Shown here: positions 1 to 7,827 of the stretch, one piece after another | How the letters are laid out: the number at the start of each line of letters is the position of its first letter | Numbering within the stretch: the first letter of the stretch is position 1 | DNA from: CAYTGM01 sp964437365 | Lineage (GTDB): Bacteria > Sumerlaeota > Sumerlaeia > SLMS01 | Length of the DNA: 64,000 bases | Assembly (NCBI GenBank): GCA_964437365.1 | Contig: CAYTGM010000017.1 | Coordinates: 44,872-108,871 of the forward strand | Reading direction: 5' to 3' | Position numbers and translations under genes: made by a program | The notes under the pieces: generated by a model | What the model was told of the DNA's origin: nothing | The model's input: only the letters and a program-made list of their open reading frames with translations | Database searches by the model: none

Positions 1-2
1 TA

Positions 3-1022
3 TCTGTTCCGCTCAATGTCCTTCCGCCGGTGTTTGCCTACAGTTTGTGGGTGGCGTTTTTGCTCGGTCTCTTGTTCTGGAATTACCTTTTGGCGCTAGG
101 TGAGTCGCGCGGGAAACATTCGTTGCTGCTGGCTCTCATCTCATTTTGCTGGTTTCCAATGATCGCCGAGTTTCACCTGGGTCAGTTTTCCCTGTTTACT
201 GGCAGCTTGATCTACTGGGGTGTTCTTCTCTGGTTGGATAGAAGAAGAAACTGGTTCTTTCCCTGGACCTACGCTATTCTGGTTAAATTAATTCCACTGA
301 CACTGGTGCCAGCTCTTTTTCGGAAAGGAGCAAGGCTACCTGTGGTCGTCACGATGATCGTTCTGGTGGTTGTCTATTCAGGGTATCATCTGATGGCGGG
401 CGATCAGAACTACGGTGATGAGACCGTTGAGAGAGATTTGAAGAAGGGGTTGTTGATTCGGAAGTCGCCACCTTACGCCGGCGCACAGGGTATACAGGCA
501 GGCGTTAATGCTTTAGTTTGGAAAGTTTCAGGACACAGTTTTGCCCAGTTCGAATACAAAAATGAAACACCTGTTTATCTGGATCCTTCAGCCATTATAT
601 CAGTATTATTCTCCCTTTCATACCTTTTATTGTATCTATACCTCTTTGTTAGGAAAGACTCCTATCTTGAAGAGTCGCTACTTGTGGTTGGTTGGGTTGG
701 TTGGTTTTTTCTTTATAAAGACTGCTGGGAGCATCATTATACATTACTACTACCGTGTGTTTTGATGATGGTATCACGGAGTCTTGTTACTCCACGGGCA
801 GCGGTTATTCTGTGGGGGACATTAGGAGGAGCAAGCCTGTGGTGGATTTGGCAGCGGACAGGTTATCATAGTTCAATGAGTGCGGAAGTTTTGGGTTTCC
901 TCTATTTTTTGCAGAGACCTGTTGGTATATTCTTTCTACTTGGAATGGCATTGACGATGAAGAAACTGGGAAAGTCACCGGGTGTCCACGAAAAGGGGAA
1001 TAGACAGGAGCGCAGTGAATGA
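3..1022 (+). CDS. Membrane glycosyltransferase, GT87/DUF2029-like (5' partial)
   Basis: Multi-pass membrane protein cut by the left window edge. The frame is open from base 3, and residues encoded before the first possible GTG (base 30) continue the typical LNVLPPVFAYSLW pattern, so the real start lies outside. The family (polyprenyl-phosphate mannose-dependent alpha-mannosyltransferases, GT87) transfers sugars on the outer face of the inner membrane. What is visible is a series of hydrophobic segments, a YAILVKLIPLTLVPAL segment like the family's FKPQP-type region, and a hydrophilic charged C-terminus. The stop overlaps the next start by ATGA at 1019-1022, so the two are translationally coupled. 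The substrate cannot be told from sequence. Confidence 0.6.
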   Translation, partial: SVPLNVLPPVFAYSLWVAFLLGLLFWNYLLALGESRGKHSLLLALISFCWFPMIAEFHLGQFSLFTGSLIYWGVLLWLDRRRNWFFPWTYAILVKLIPLTLVPALFRKGARLPVVVTMIVLVVVYSGYHLMAGDQNYGDETVERDLKKGLLIRKSPPYAGAQGIQAGVNALVWKVSGHSFAQFEYKNETPVYLDPSAIISVLFSLSYLLLYLYLFVRKDSYLEESLLVVGWVGWFFLYKDCWEHHYTLLLPCVLMMVSRSLVTPRAAVILWGTLGGASLWWIWQRTGYHSSMSAEVLGFLYFLQRPVGIFFLLGMALTMKKLGKSPGVHEKGNRQERSE

Positions 1023-2923
1023 GATCCCGAGTCCTTTGCGATTTTCTCCTTCTGATTGCTATTGCACTGACAATCAGGTTTTTACATTTCTTCCTGGTCG
1101 CAGACTCTCCCCTGATACACGTTCCAACTTCAGACGCGTATGAACACTATCAGTTAGCTTTGACTCTGAGCTCCGGTGATTGGCTTGGAGAGAGTGTCGG
1201 TCCTTATCATCGTCCTCAACTCTTTGCCTACGTTGTTGCGCTTCTTTTTGCCCTGCTTGGACAGTCCTTTCTGTACATACACCCTTTCTTGATAATTCTG
1301 GATTCTATTGCGGTTGGGATTTGGTATCTCGTTGGTCGTAAGTGTCTTCAAAGAAAGTACGCACTGATTTCTTCGATAGGAATCGCCCTGCACTGGCCAT
1401 TTGTCTATTTCTCTTCATCTGGCTATATGGAATCATTTGCCATGTTCCTGCTTTCCATCTTTATTCTGACATTCCTACATCTTATTAGCTTGGTTATGCG
1501 TATTGGGAGTGTGAAGGGAGTATATACATATTCGATAATTTCCGGGATTCTTCTAGCCCTGTTGAATCTTACTCGACCGACGACGCTCATCACGATTCCA
1601 TTCTTCATACTTTTCCTGTTTATTCTCCTGGTTCTAATCAAAAGAAATTCCAAGAAGTTTTCATTAAGTATAATTTCGCTTTTTATTCTTTCCTATGTCT
1701 TATCCATGAGTCCAAACGCACTGCGTCACTTTATAATGTTTGATGGATTAATTGCGCCTTTGGGAACGGGGAGTGAATTAAACTTTCACATGGGAAACCG
1801 TATCGATGGATGGGGGTGGGACAAGTCGAGTCCAGGACTTGAGTTCAGGATCTATCAGAATATGCCTTATATTGAAGGTGAGGGTGTTGGGACCCTTCAG
1901 GAGGTCAGGGATTTCTGGAAAGGGCGCTCATTAGAATATATCACTCAGGATACAAGTAAATTTCTGAGTGGTATAGCCATGAAATACCTGGCACTATTCA
2001 ATCAGTATGAGGTTGCTTGTACTCAGGACTATCTCTACTTCAAAGACAAATCCTGGCTTCTTGGATTACTCCCAGGTCTGTTCTTTTTTGGCCCCCTCCT
2101 CCTCTCTGGCTGTATCTTGCTAACGGGTCAGTTTCTCTGCTCGTTGTACGGTCGAAAAAGCTTCTCTAGGTTTGTTAAAGCCCATGGTCGACTGCTTCCT
2201 CTATTGATCTGGTGTTCTGTGTATATCAGCGGTGTCGCATTATATCTCGATATTTCACGGCATCGGATATTGATAATACCTCCCGCGTTTATTCTTGCGG
2301 GCTATTTTTGTTCTGAAGTCGTTTCGGCTTTGTCAGAGAAGAAGGGAAGACGGCTTCTAATCCTTGGGGTAGTTTTCTGTCTATCACTCCTTTTGAACTA
2401 TGCGCCTGTGTTAGATACAAAGTATTATGATAAAGTAGAAAGTTGGTGGACTCAGATAAATCTCGCCGTTGCCGAGAAAGGCCTTGGTAATAATGAGGAG
2501 GCTCTTTCGCATCTTGAAAAGGCGAAAGAGATCTATCCAGAAAAACTTGAAACATACTATCAAGAGGCTCTCACTCACGCAGGAGAGGAGGATTGGGCTG
2601 AAGCTATCGACAGCCAGAAGCAACTCTTGATGCGTTTTCGTCAACAGTATCCCGCCTACTATATGATAGAGGCAGAGATTTTTGAGAATTTAGGTAGATA
2701 TCAGCAAAAGGCTGGGAGGATAGAAGAAGCCATTCTTACTTTTCGAAAACTCGATGCACTAGTTCCTGGGGTACCCAGAGCTCAACATCTATTGGCAATG
2801 GCTCTACTCGAGGCGGGTGAAACTGAAGAGGCAAAGAAGATTCTCTCAGAGGTAATCTCCAGATCTCCGGAATATGTGCCTTCCGTAGCACTCATGAATG
2901 AGTTGAAGTCTCATTCCGAGTGA
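1019..2923 (+). CDS. GT39/ArnT-like membrane glycosyltransferase with C-terminal TPRs
   Basis: A 634-residue protein with about ten hydrophobic segments in residues 8-470 and a soluble tail (about 475-634) made of TPR-like helices, e.g. NEEALSHLEKAKEIYPEKLE and ETEEAKKILSEVISRSPEY. The N-terminal TSDAYEHYQLAL...GPYHRPQLFAYVVALLF stretch matches the first periplasmic loop of GT39/PMT-type enzymes, where an Asp is catalytic. These enzymes use lipid-linked sugars to glycosylate proteins or glycans at the outer face of the inner membrane. The start ATG overlaps the upstream stop. A TPR tail outside the membrane would suit a docking role (inference). A second protein of the same design is at 29482-32298. 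Confidence 0.65.
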   Translation: MRSRVLCDFLLLIAIALTIRFLHFFLVADSPLIHVPTSDAYEHYQLALTLSSGDWLGESVGPYHRPQLFAYVVALLFALLGQSFLYIHPFLIILDSIAVGIWYLVGRKCLQRKYALISSIGIALHWPFVYFSSSGYMESFAMFLLSIFILTFLHLISLVMRIGSVKGVYTYSIISGILLALLNLTRPTTLITIPFFILFLFILLVLIKRNSKKFSLSIISLFILSYVLSMSPNALRHFIMFDGLIAPLGTGSELNFHMGNRIDGWGWDKSSPGLEFRIYQNMPYIEGEGVGTLQEVRDFWKGRSLEYITQDTSKFLSGIAMKYLALFNQYEVACTQDYLYFKDKSWLLGLLPGLFFFGPLLLSGCILLTGQFLCSLYGRKSFSRFVKAHGRLLPLLIWCSVYISGVALYLDISRHRILIIPPAFILAGYFCSEVVSALSEKKGRRLLILGVVFCLSLLLNYAPVLDTKYYDKVESWWTQINLAVAEKGLGNNEEALSHLEKAKEIYPEKLETYYQEALTHAGEEDWAEAIDSQKQLLMRFRQQYPAYYMIEAEIFENLGRYQQKAGRIEEAILTFRKLDALVPGVPRAQHLLAMALLEAGETEEAKKILSEVISRSPEYVPSVALMNELKSHSE

Positions 2924-3083
2924 GTTATTTGATGCTCTTCTATATACTATTGAGTTTCTCTCGATAGATTCAAGAGAACAGAGCTATTGGAACGAATCTA
3001 AGGCGGTCACTCTTTACCGTCTATTCGTGCTCTGCATCAGTGCACAAACCAACGCTCAATATCCAATAGTTTCTGATTTAGAG

Positions 3084-3446
3084 CTATGTACCTTGAGGGA
3101 ACGTGTGTTCAAAGCCACCGTTATTTGCTGAGAGAGTACAAGATGGGTCTGTACTCATGTCTCCAATGGCATAGTCCCCACTGGCGGGACACTCCGGCGA
3201 TTTCCGGATATACAAGTTAACACCGACCAGATCACTCCACCCGGGCTGACTGCTTGCTCCCGAGTTCGTTTCCAGAGCCCATTGTTGTTTTGCCCCATCA
3301 ATTTTTGACTGGTTTTCCTGGCAGGCGTTGCGCCGAGCCACTTCACGCGCTCGCAGAAAGCTGGGGATGGCGATGGCGATTAGAATGCCGATGATGGCAA
3401 CTACTATCATGATTTCAACTAGTGTAAATGCTTTCTGCTTTCGCAT
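3084..3446 (-). CDS. Type IV pilin-like protein, copy 1 (Ala at -1)
   Basis: A 120-residue type IV pilin or pseudopilin with a short basic leader MRKQKA, a hydrophobic helix from FTLVEIMIVVAIIGILIAIAIP, and a small C-terminal globular part with three cysteines. Glu at +5 of the mature protein is present. The residue before the cleavage site is Ala, not the usual Gly, although prepilin peptidase normally requires Gly at -1. The SD AAGGAG sits 7 nt before the ATG. It is a close paralogue of the downstream copy at 3713-4078: the whole NACQENQSKIDGAKQQWALE segment and the NNGFEHTFPQGT end are shared. It may be a minor pilin. Confidence 0.88.
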   Translation of the reverse strand: MRKQKAFTLVEIMIVVAIIGILIAIAIPSFLRAREVARRNACQENQSKIDGAKQQWALETNSGASSQPGWSDLVGVNLYIRKSPECPASGDYAIGDMSTDPSCTLSANNGGFEHTFPQGT

Positions 3447-3660
3447 TTTAGGACTCCTTGGTTATCGGTTGAGAAGACGCCTCTATCCGTTTGGGGGGGG
3501 TACTCTTTCAGGCTGTATAGGGGTATATATTTGCCTGATTTCGCGCAACAAGAATATTAATGCAGGTATTTTCAATTCGCAAAAATTGAGAGGAATTATG
3601 CTGACTAAATCAAGGACTCATACTTCGAAAAATAAAGAGAAAAGGAGGATAAAACAACAG

Positions 3661-3682
3661 ACAGCCTCCAGAGGGAGGCTGT
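3661..3682 (-). terminator. Rho-independent terminator of pilin copy 2
   Basis: A perfect 9-bp stem (ACAGCCTCC/GGAGGCTGT) with an AGAG/CTCT loop, 30 nt after the stop of the 3713-4078 pilin gene. Read on the minus strand it is followed by a T-rich tract (CTGTTGTTTTATCC). It separates the two pilin genes, so each is probably its own transcription unit. Confidence 0.8.
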
Positions 3683-3712
3683 CCATATCGCACGTTTACT
3701 TCGGTATTGAGA

Positions 3713-4078
3713 TTACGTTCCCTGTGGGAATGTGTGCTCGAAACCGTTGTTGTTAGCTGAAAGTGTACATGATGGATCTGTCACCATGTCGCCAATTGCA
3801 TAGACGCCATCTGCTGGGCAGTCGGGTGACTTACGGATGTAGAGGTCGTTACCAACAAGGTTTGCCCATGATGGTGATGCTGAGGCGCCAGCACCTTCTT
3901 CAAGTGCCCACTGCTGCTTAGCACCATCAATCTTAGACTGGTTTTCCTGGCAAGCGTTACGACGTGAAATTTCACGTGCACGGAGGAAAGATGGAACTGC
4001 GATAGCGATCAGGATACCGATGATAGCTACTACGATCATGATTTCTACAAGTGTAAAACCTTTAGCGCGACGTTGCAT
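3713..4078 (-). CDS. Type IV pilin-like protein, copy 2
   Basis: A 121-residue prepilin with leader MQRRAKG, cleavage G^FTLVEIM, Glu at +5, and a 20-residue hydrophobic helix. The C-terminal part has cysteines in NACQENQ, SPDCPADG and DPSCTLS, and the last two could form the D-region disulfide. This copy has the canonical Gly at -1, unlike the neighbour at 3084-3446. The SD AAAGGAG is about 9 nt before the ATG. A sigma-54 promoter match lies about 60 nt upstream and a strong terminator directly downstream, so the gene looks like a monocistronic, highly expressed major pilin. Pilus assembly genes are not in the window. Confidence 0.92.
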   Translation of the reverse strand: MQRRAKGFTLVEIMIVVAIIGILIAIAVPSFLRAREISRRNACQENQSKIDGAKQQWALEEGAGASASPSWANLVGNDLYIRKSPDCPADGVYAIGDMVTDPSCTLSANNNGFEHTFPQGT

Positions 4079-4137
4079 GGGAGAAGTCTCCTTTGGATTT
4101 ATTTAGTTAGCTGTCCGCTTTGCTGTCTATAGACGAT

Positions 4138-4153
4138 TGCATCGAAGGTGCCA
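4138..4153 (-). promoter_or_regulatory. Sigma-54 (RpoN) promoter for pilin copy 2
   Basis: On the minus strand the sequence TGGCACCTTCGATGCA has GG and GC with exactly 10 nt between them, as in the -24/-12 consensus TGGCACG-N4-TTGCA, and differs at only two of the consensus positions. It would start transcription near 4127 and leave a roughly 50-nt leader carrying the SD AAAGGAG before the ATG at 4078. Pilin genes of several bacteria (Pseudomonas, Myxococcus, Geobacter) are RpoN-dependent, which fits. Confidence 0.6.
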
Positions 4154-4593
4154 GTGTTGAGACTGGATTGAATTTCTTCCTCACGGTTTTCTTAAATTAA
4201 ATAATATCAGTGCTTTATACTTTGATCCAGGGTGGCAATATGGAGTTGTTTTCTGCGTCTCGAAAATAAAGGCGATTACATTCCCGGTCGGCGAGTAACG
4301 GCTTTCACATGTTGTGTGGTTTTGCTTTCACAACGATTTTTGAGATCGGAAAAAAGGCCTGAATTGCCCGTGGGGGACTCCCTGATATTTCGCGTAAACC
4401 CCTGAAACTCTGGGCTTTTTATCAGGCTTACCGATGAGATACTTGGTGAAGACAGCTATTTCTGTTAATGCGAATCAGAGGGTCATGGTGGATGTGTAAC
4501 AGACGACACAGCTCAATCCCTAAAATGACAGCCGTTCCCTGTCACATAATTCAATTACTATTGAGTTAGGACCCGAACACTGCGTAAAAGATT
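4154..4593. other. Intergenic region between pilin and PIN-TRAM gene
   Basis: About 440 bases between divergent genes. No credible ORF is seen. Between about 4366 and 4433 there is an imperfect long-range fold (GCCTGA...TCAGGC outside GCCC...GGGC) that could be a structured RNA or leader, but I cannot match it to a known family. The PIN-TRAM promoter should lie here, though no convincing -35/-10 pair was found. Confidence 0.3.
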
Positions 4594-4611
4594 GGCGGCC
4601 CATTGGCCGCC
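4594..4611 (+). promoter_or_regulatory. Hairpin just before the RBS of the PIN-TRAM gene
   Basis: A perfect GGCGGCC-CATT-GGCCGCC stem-loop ends 14 nt before the ATG at 4626 and directly abuts the GAGAGAG that would act as SD. No T-run follows, so it is not a terminator for the + strand. It may affect mRNA stability or translation (inference). Confidence 0.5.
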
Positions 4612-4625
4612 GAGAGAGTTAAAGT

Positions 4626-5672
4626 ATGCAACCAATCTGGATCGTTCGGATCTTTTTCGTCCTTACCCTGACCCTTTGCGGGTATTGGGTGGGGCAGGTA
4701 CAGCCTGTCGTGACTGCAACAGGACAAACTCTTGGCGGTCCGTTATTCTCGGGAATAGCTCTTGTCCTCGCGCTTTTCATCGTCGCAGTGGAGTATTCGA
4801 CCAGGATTCTTTCAGCAAAGAAAATCGTTCTAGGTGTAATGGGAGCTTTCTTCGGTCTTCTTTTTAGTCGTTTAATCCGAGATACGGTACCCGAAGGCAG
4901 CCCTTTGAGCAAGGATGCAGTAACGGCTGCATCTAATCTCCTCTTCATGTACTTTGGAATTGTGATGGCCTTGAGAAATGCAGATCGGATTTCTCTATCT
5001 CGACTGCGTGTCTTTGTTTCTAATCCAAAAGAAGATTCTATCCTGATTGATACGTCGGTGATTATTGATGGTCGCCTTCAGGAACTGTACCAGATGGATT
5101 TCCTCTCGCGGAAGCCGATCGTTCCTACGTTCGTGCTTGATGAGCTGCAAACTCTGGCGGATTCCAAGGATTCAGTCAAGCGCCACAACGGACGCAAGGG
5201 ACTTGAAAACCTCGAGATGCTTCGCGAAATCGTTCCCTTTGAGCTTTTTGAAAAAGACTATGAAGACGTTCAGGATGTTGATCATAAGTTGATTCTCCTG
5301 GCCAAGGAACTGGGAGCCTCGATCCTGACGAACGACTACAATCTCGCCAAAGTCGCTTCTCTCCACCAGATTCAGGCGTTGAATTTGAACTCACTATCGG
5401 CAGCCCTGCGACCAAATCTGACGATAGGGGATCAGCTCATTATTCAAATTGATAAAGAAGGTAAGGACGACAAGCAGGGAATTGGATACCTTGAAGATGG
5501 AACGATGGTCGTTGTTGATGATGCCGAACCGCATATTGGTGAAACCATTCCCGTTATTATTACTAGTATGATGCAAACATCTGCTGGTAGACTGGCCTTT
5601 GGCAAGTTACTCGAAGAGCAAACCCCTTCTTCCAGAGAATTACCTCTATTGAAGACTGATAAGGCTGAATGA
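4626..5672 (+). CDS. PIN-TRAM domain membrane protein (YacL-like)
   Basis: A 348-residue protein with three or four N-terminal transmembrane segments (about 1-115), a PIN nuclease domain (about 136-260) and a C-terminal TRAM domain (about 270-335). PIN acidic residues are visible: Asp about 142 in LIDTSVIIDGR, Glu/Asp in VLDELQ, and Asp in ILTNDYN. The TRAM part shows DKQGIGYLEDGTMVVVDDAEPHIG. The family (Bacillus YacL and homologues) is a membrane-tethered putative RNase whose target is unknown. It is followed 129 bp later by a DUF1232 gene in the same direction. Confidence 0.88.
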   Translation: MQPIWIVRIFFVLTLTLCGYWVGQVQPVVTATGQTLGGPLFSGIALVLALFIVAVEYSTRILSAKKIVLGVMGAFFGLLFSRLIRDTVPEGSPLSKDAVTAASNLLFMYFGIVMALRNADRISLSRLRVFVSNPKEDSILIDTSVIIDGRLQELYQMDFLSRKPIVPTFVLDELQTLADSKDSVKRHNGRKGLENLEMLREIVPFELFEKDYEDVQDVDHKLILLAKELGASILTNDYNLAKVASLHQIQALNLNSLSAALRPNLTIGDQLIIQIDKEGKDDKQGIGYLEDGTMVVVDDAEPHIGETIPVIITSMMQTSAGRLAFGKLLEEQTPSSRELPLLKTDKAE

Positions 5673-5801
5673 GAAATTCTTTGAGCTACTTCAATTGAGT
5701 ATGCCTGCAAACCATCAATCATGCGCTTCGGTCTTAGTGAATGAATATTCGAGTTCCTGTTAAGTAGGATCTTCAGAGAGCTCTCGAAAGGGATTAGTAC
5801 A

Positions 5802-6104
5802 ATGGAAAGAGTCGTTCTTGAAGATCATCGATCGGATCCTCATAAAACTCGTGGTTATCTGGAATATGGTAAGAAGCTTTTTACAGGGTTCCGAGCAATG
5901 CTCAGGGATCCATCTTACGCGTTTCCAGTCAAACTCAAGGCTCTCACCTTGCTGTCTTTCTTGTATTTGATTTTTCCCTTCGACTTGTTTCCAGACATTC
6001 TTTTCCCGCTCGGGTTCACCGATGACCTGGCACTCTTGCTGGCAACTTTGAATATGCTGGTGAAAGAGATCAATGATTACAGGAAAAAGAAAGGCTTCCA
6101 CTGA
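5802..6104 (+). CDS. DUF1232 (YkvA-family) small membrane protein
   Basis: A 100-residue protein of the DUF1232 family, recognised by YLIFPFDLFPDILFPLGFTDDLALLLA, the family's P-D-L-P-D...G-x-x-D-D signature, inside a hydrophobic hairpin. An AAAGGG SD precedes the ATG. The function of the family is unknown. The gene ends inside a strong hairpin terminator shared with the convergent ridA. Confidence 0.85.
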   Translation: MERVVLEDHRSDPHKTRGYLEYGKKLFTGFRAMLRDPSYAFPVKLKALTLLSFLYLIFPFDLFPDILFPLGFTDDLALLLATLNMLVKEINDYRKKKGFH

Positions 6105-6115
6105 AGTGGAAGCCT
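6092..6115. terminator. Bidirectional terminator between DUF1232 gene and ridA
   Basis: A perfect 10-11 bp stem AGGCTTCCACT/AGTGGAAGCCT overlaps the end of the DUF1232 gene. It is followed by GATTTT on the plus strand and by TTCTTTTTCC on the minus strand, so it can end both convergent transcripts. Confidence 0.85.
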
Positions 6116-6143
6116 GATTTTGACTGGAAGTTTGATCTGGTGA

Positions 6144-6602
6144 TTAGATTTCAACGATCAGTTCTACTTCAACCGGAGCATTGAGGGGGAGAGAGGGACA
6201 ACCTACTGCAAAGCGGGCATGCTGCCCTTTATCACCAAAAACTTCCTTTAGGAAGTTGCTGGCGCCATTTGCAACCTGTGGGTGCGATTTGAAATCTGAT
6301 GGTGCAGCAACAAAGACCCCAACCTTCACAACCCTTTTAATATTGTCCAGGTCTTCAATGACCCCTTTAATCGCCGCTAGGGCATTTAGTGCACATATCC
6401 GTGCGGCCTCTGTTGCAACATCATGTGGTACATCACGGTCGACCAACCCCTCTGCAACCAGCTTGCCCTCCTTCATTGGTAGCTGGCCACTTGTATAGAC
6501 CAAATTACCGGATTTAATAGCTGGTATATATGAAGCTACGGGTTTCGGAATCGGAGGCAATGGGTAGCCTAATTCCTGAAGTTTTGATTCGATCTTTGAC
6601 AT
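6144..6602 (-). CDS. ridA: RidA/YjgF family enamine-imine deaminase
   Basis: A 152-residue protein of the RidA (YjgF/YER057c/UK114) family, which hydrolyses reactive 2-aminoacrylate and other enamines made by PLP enzymes. The N-terminal LVYTSGQLP and the C-terminal GQHARFAVGCPSLPLNAPVEVELIVEI are diagnostic, and the Arg in HARFAVG corresponds to the catalytic arginine. It is slightly longer than canonical RidA (about 130 residues), like the YjgH/Rid6-type branch, so the exact subfamily is open. It is the last gene of the minus-strand run from 11689; the upstream gene ends 13 nt before it. Confidence 0.88.
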   Translation of the reverse strand: MSKIESKLQELGYPLPPIPKPVASYIPAIKSGNLVYTSGQLPMKEGKLVAEGLVDRDVPHDVATEAARICALNALAAIKGVIEDLDNIKRVVKVGVFVAAPSDFKSHPQVANGASNFLKEVFGDKGQHARFAVGCPSLPLNAPVEVELIVEI

Positions 6603-6615
6603 GTGGAAATCCTGC

Positions 6616-7806
6616 CTAGTTCACAAACTGTGATTTTTCTCGTGGGAAACGGTTTCTGAAAACGATCTCAAGATCAATGATCTTTTTCTCTACTTTATCA
6701 GAGTTCGTCGCTTCCGGAAGACGGATTTCGATTCGAAGCATCTGATTTGACTCTCTTTCCGTCTTCACATTCTGGCCGTCAACTGATGTCAGTTCCCATT
6801 CCCCATTAAGAGGTTCTTCAACGAAGAGTGTCACCTCCTCAGTCTTGAAGTTCTCAATCTCATAGCGAATGGTTCTGACTTCGTCAAATAAGACGATCTT
6901 CCGATCATCATTGCGTCGAATATTCTGTCTTTCAGCCTTCAAAAGATAGCGTTTAAGAACGACGTCTTTGACTTCGCCGAGAGAGAGGTCATGGTCTTCA
7001 TTGCTCGGAAGTTTTGGAAGCATATCTTCGCCGAGAAAGATTGAGCTTCCCATGCCATCCTCGCCAAAAAGTCTAATCTTTCCAGGTGGAAAAGTTCCCG
7101 GTGCGCTCATGAGTTCAGGGTTGTTCAAAATCCTGTACTTCAACCCGATGGATTCCATGTCTTCCCCTCTGAATTGCTCATACCGCGGTTGAGCGACGAA
7201 TACTTTTTCGATAGGATAGTTCTCTTTGCTATCGATGAGGATCCGGCGTGTCTCACCCGAGTCTATATCACGTATTCCACTTCCCATTCCCGGGTAAATC
7301 AATTGAGTTTCTTCAAAGTCCTCTCCACTATTATTCTGAATCATCAAGTAGGACCTGAATAGTCCCGAGGTCTCTGCTTCATTGGCCATCAACTCATAGG
7401 AGTTCTCGGTGGAGATTCCATAGATTAAATAGCTGACTCGTATTCGTTCTGTTCTTGGTTCAGGTGAATAGACCTGCCAGGTGAGAGCGTTTTCGTTAGG
7501 TGGAAAACCTGTCGCGATGGTCTTCGTGGATCTGTCAGAAGTTCCAGGGTTGTCCAGGTATTCAAGAAAAACCGATTCCTTGTCGATACTGACACCATTC
7601 CAGGAGAAATCAATGAAGTTTGTTCCTGATTGGAGAGGGATCTCTCTCTCCTCATAGATCAGTGTATATCCTTTTTTCTCGATGCTGATGACCGTGATGT
7701 CTCGATCCGGGAGCGTTACGAGTTTTGTCCGGGCGGAGACAGGTTCAGTGGATAGCATGGAGAAAAGAATGAAAGAACACAGATTGAAAACTTTCGTATA
7801 TTTCAT
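6616..7806 (-). CDS. Exported DUF4139-like protein, copy 1
   Basis: About 396 residues with a signal peptide (MKYTKVFNLCSFILFSMLSTEPVSA). I chose the ATG at 7806 over the ATG at 7812 because the SD AAAGGA lies 8 nt before it. The mature part is beta-rich, with LVTLPDRDITVISIEKKGYTLIYEER and NNSGEDFEETQLIYPG motifs shared with the upstream gene and with DUF4139 proteins, whose function is unknown. It is a diverged tandem paralogue of 7828-9201 and lacks that copy's insert in the middle (VEL..TLARTG...). Probably periplasmic or surface. Confidence 0.7.
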   Translation of the reverse strand: MKYTKVFNLCSFILFSMLSTEPVSARTKLVTLPDRDITVISIEKKGYTLIYEEREIPLQSGTNFIDFSWNGVSIDKESVFLEYLDNPGTSDRSTKTIATGFPPNENALTWQVYSPEPRTERIRVSYLIYGISTENSYELMANEAETSGLFRSYLMIQNNSGEDFEETQLIYPGMGSGIRDIDSGETRRILIDSKENYPIEKVFVAQPRYEQFRGEDMESIGLKYRILNNPELMSAPGTFPPGKIRLFGEDGMGSSIFLGEDMLPKLPSNEDHDLSLGEVKDVVLKRYLLKAERQNIRRNDDRKIVLFDEVRTIRYEIENFKTEEVTLFVEEPLNGEWELTSVDGQNVKTERESNQMLRIEIRLPEATNSDKVEKKIIDLEIVFRNRFPREKSQFVN

Positions 7807-7827
7807 GGTCATAATCCTTTCGCAGGT

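Noticed and set aside
4154..4593. Known riboswitch (e.g. c-di-GMP GEMM) upstream of the pilin or PIN gene
   Set aside because: The conserved GEMM core and tetraloop-receptor motifs are not present; only an unassigned weak fold is seen.
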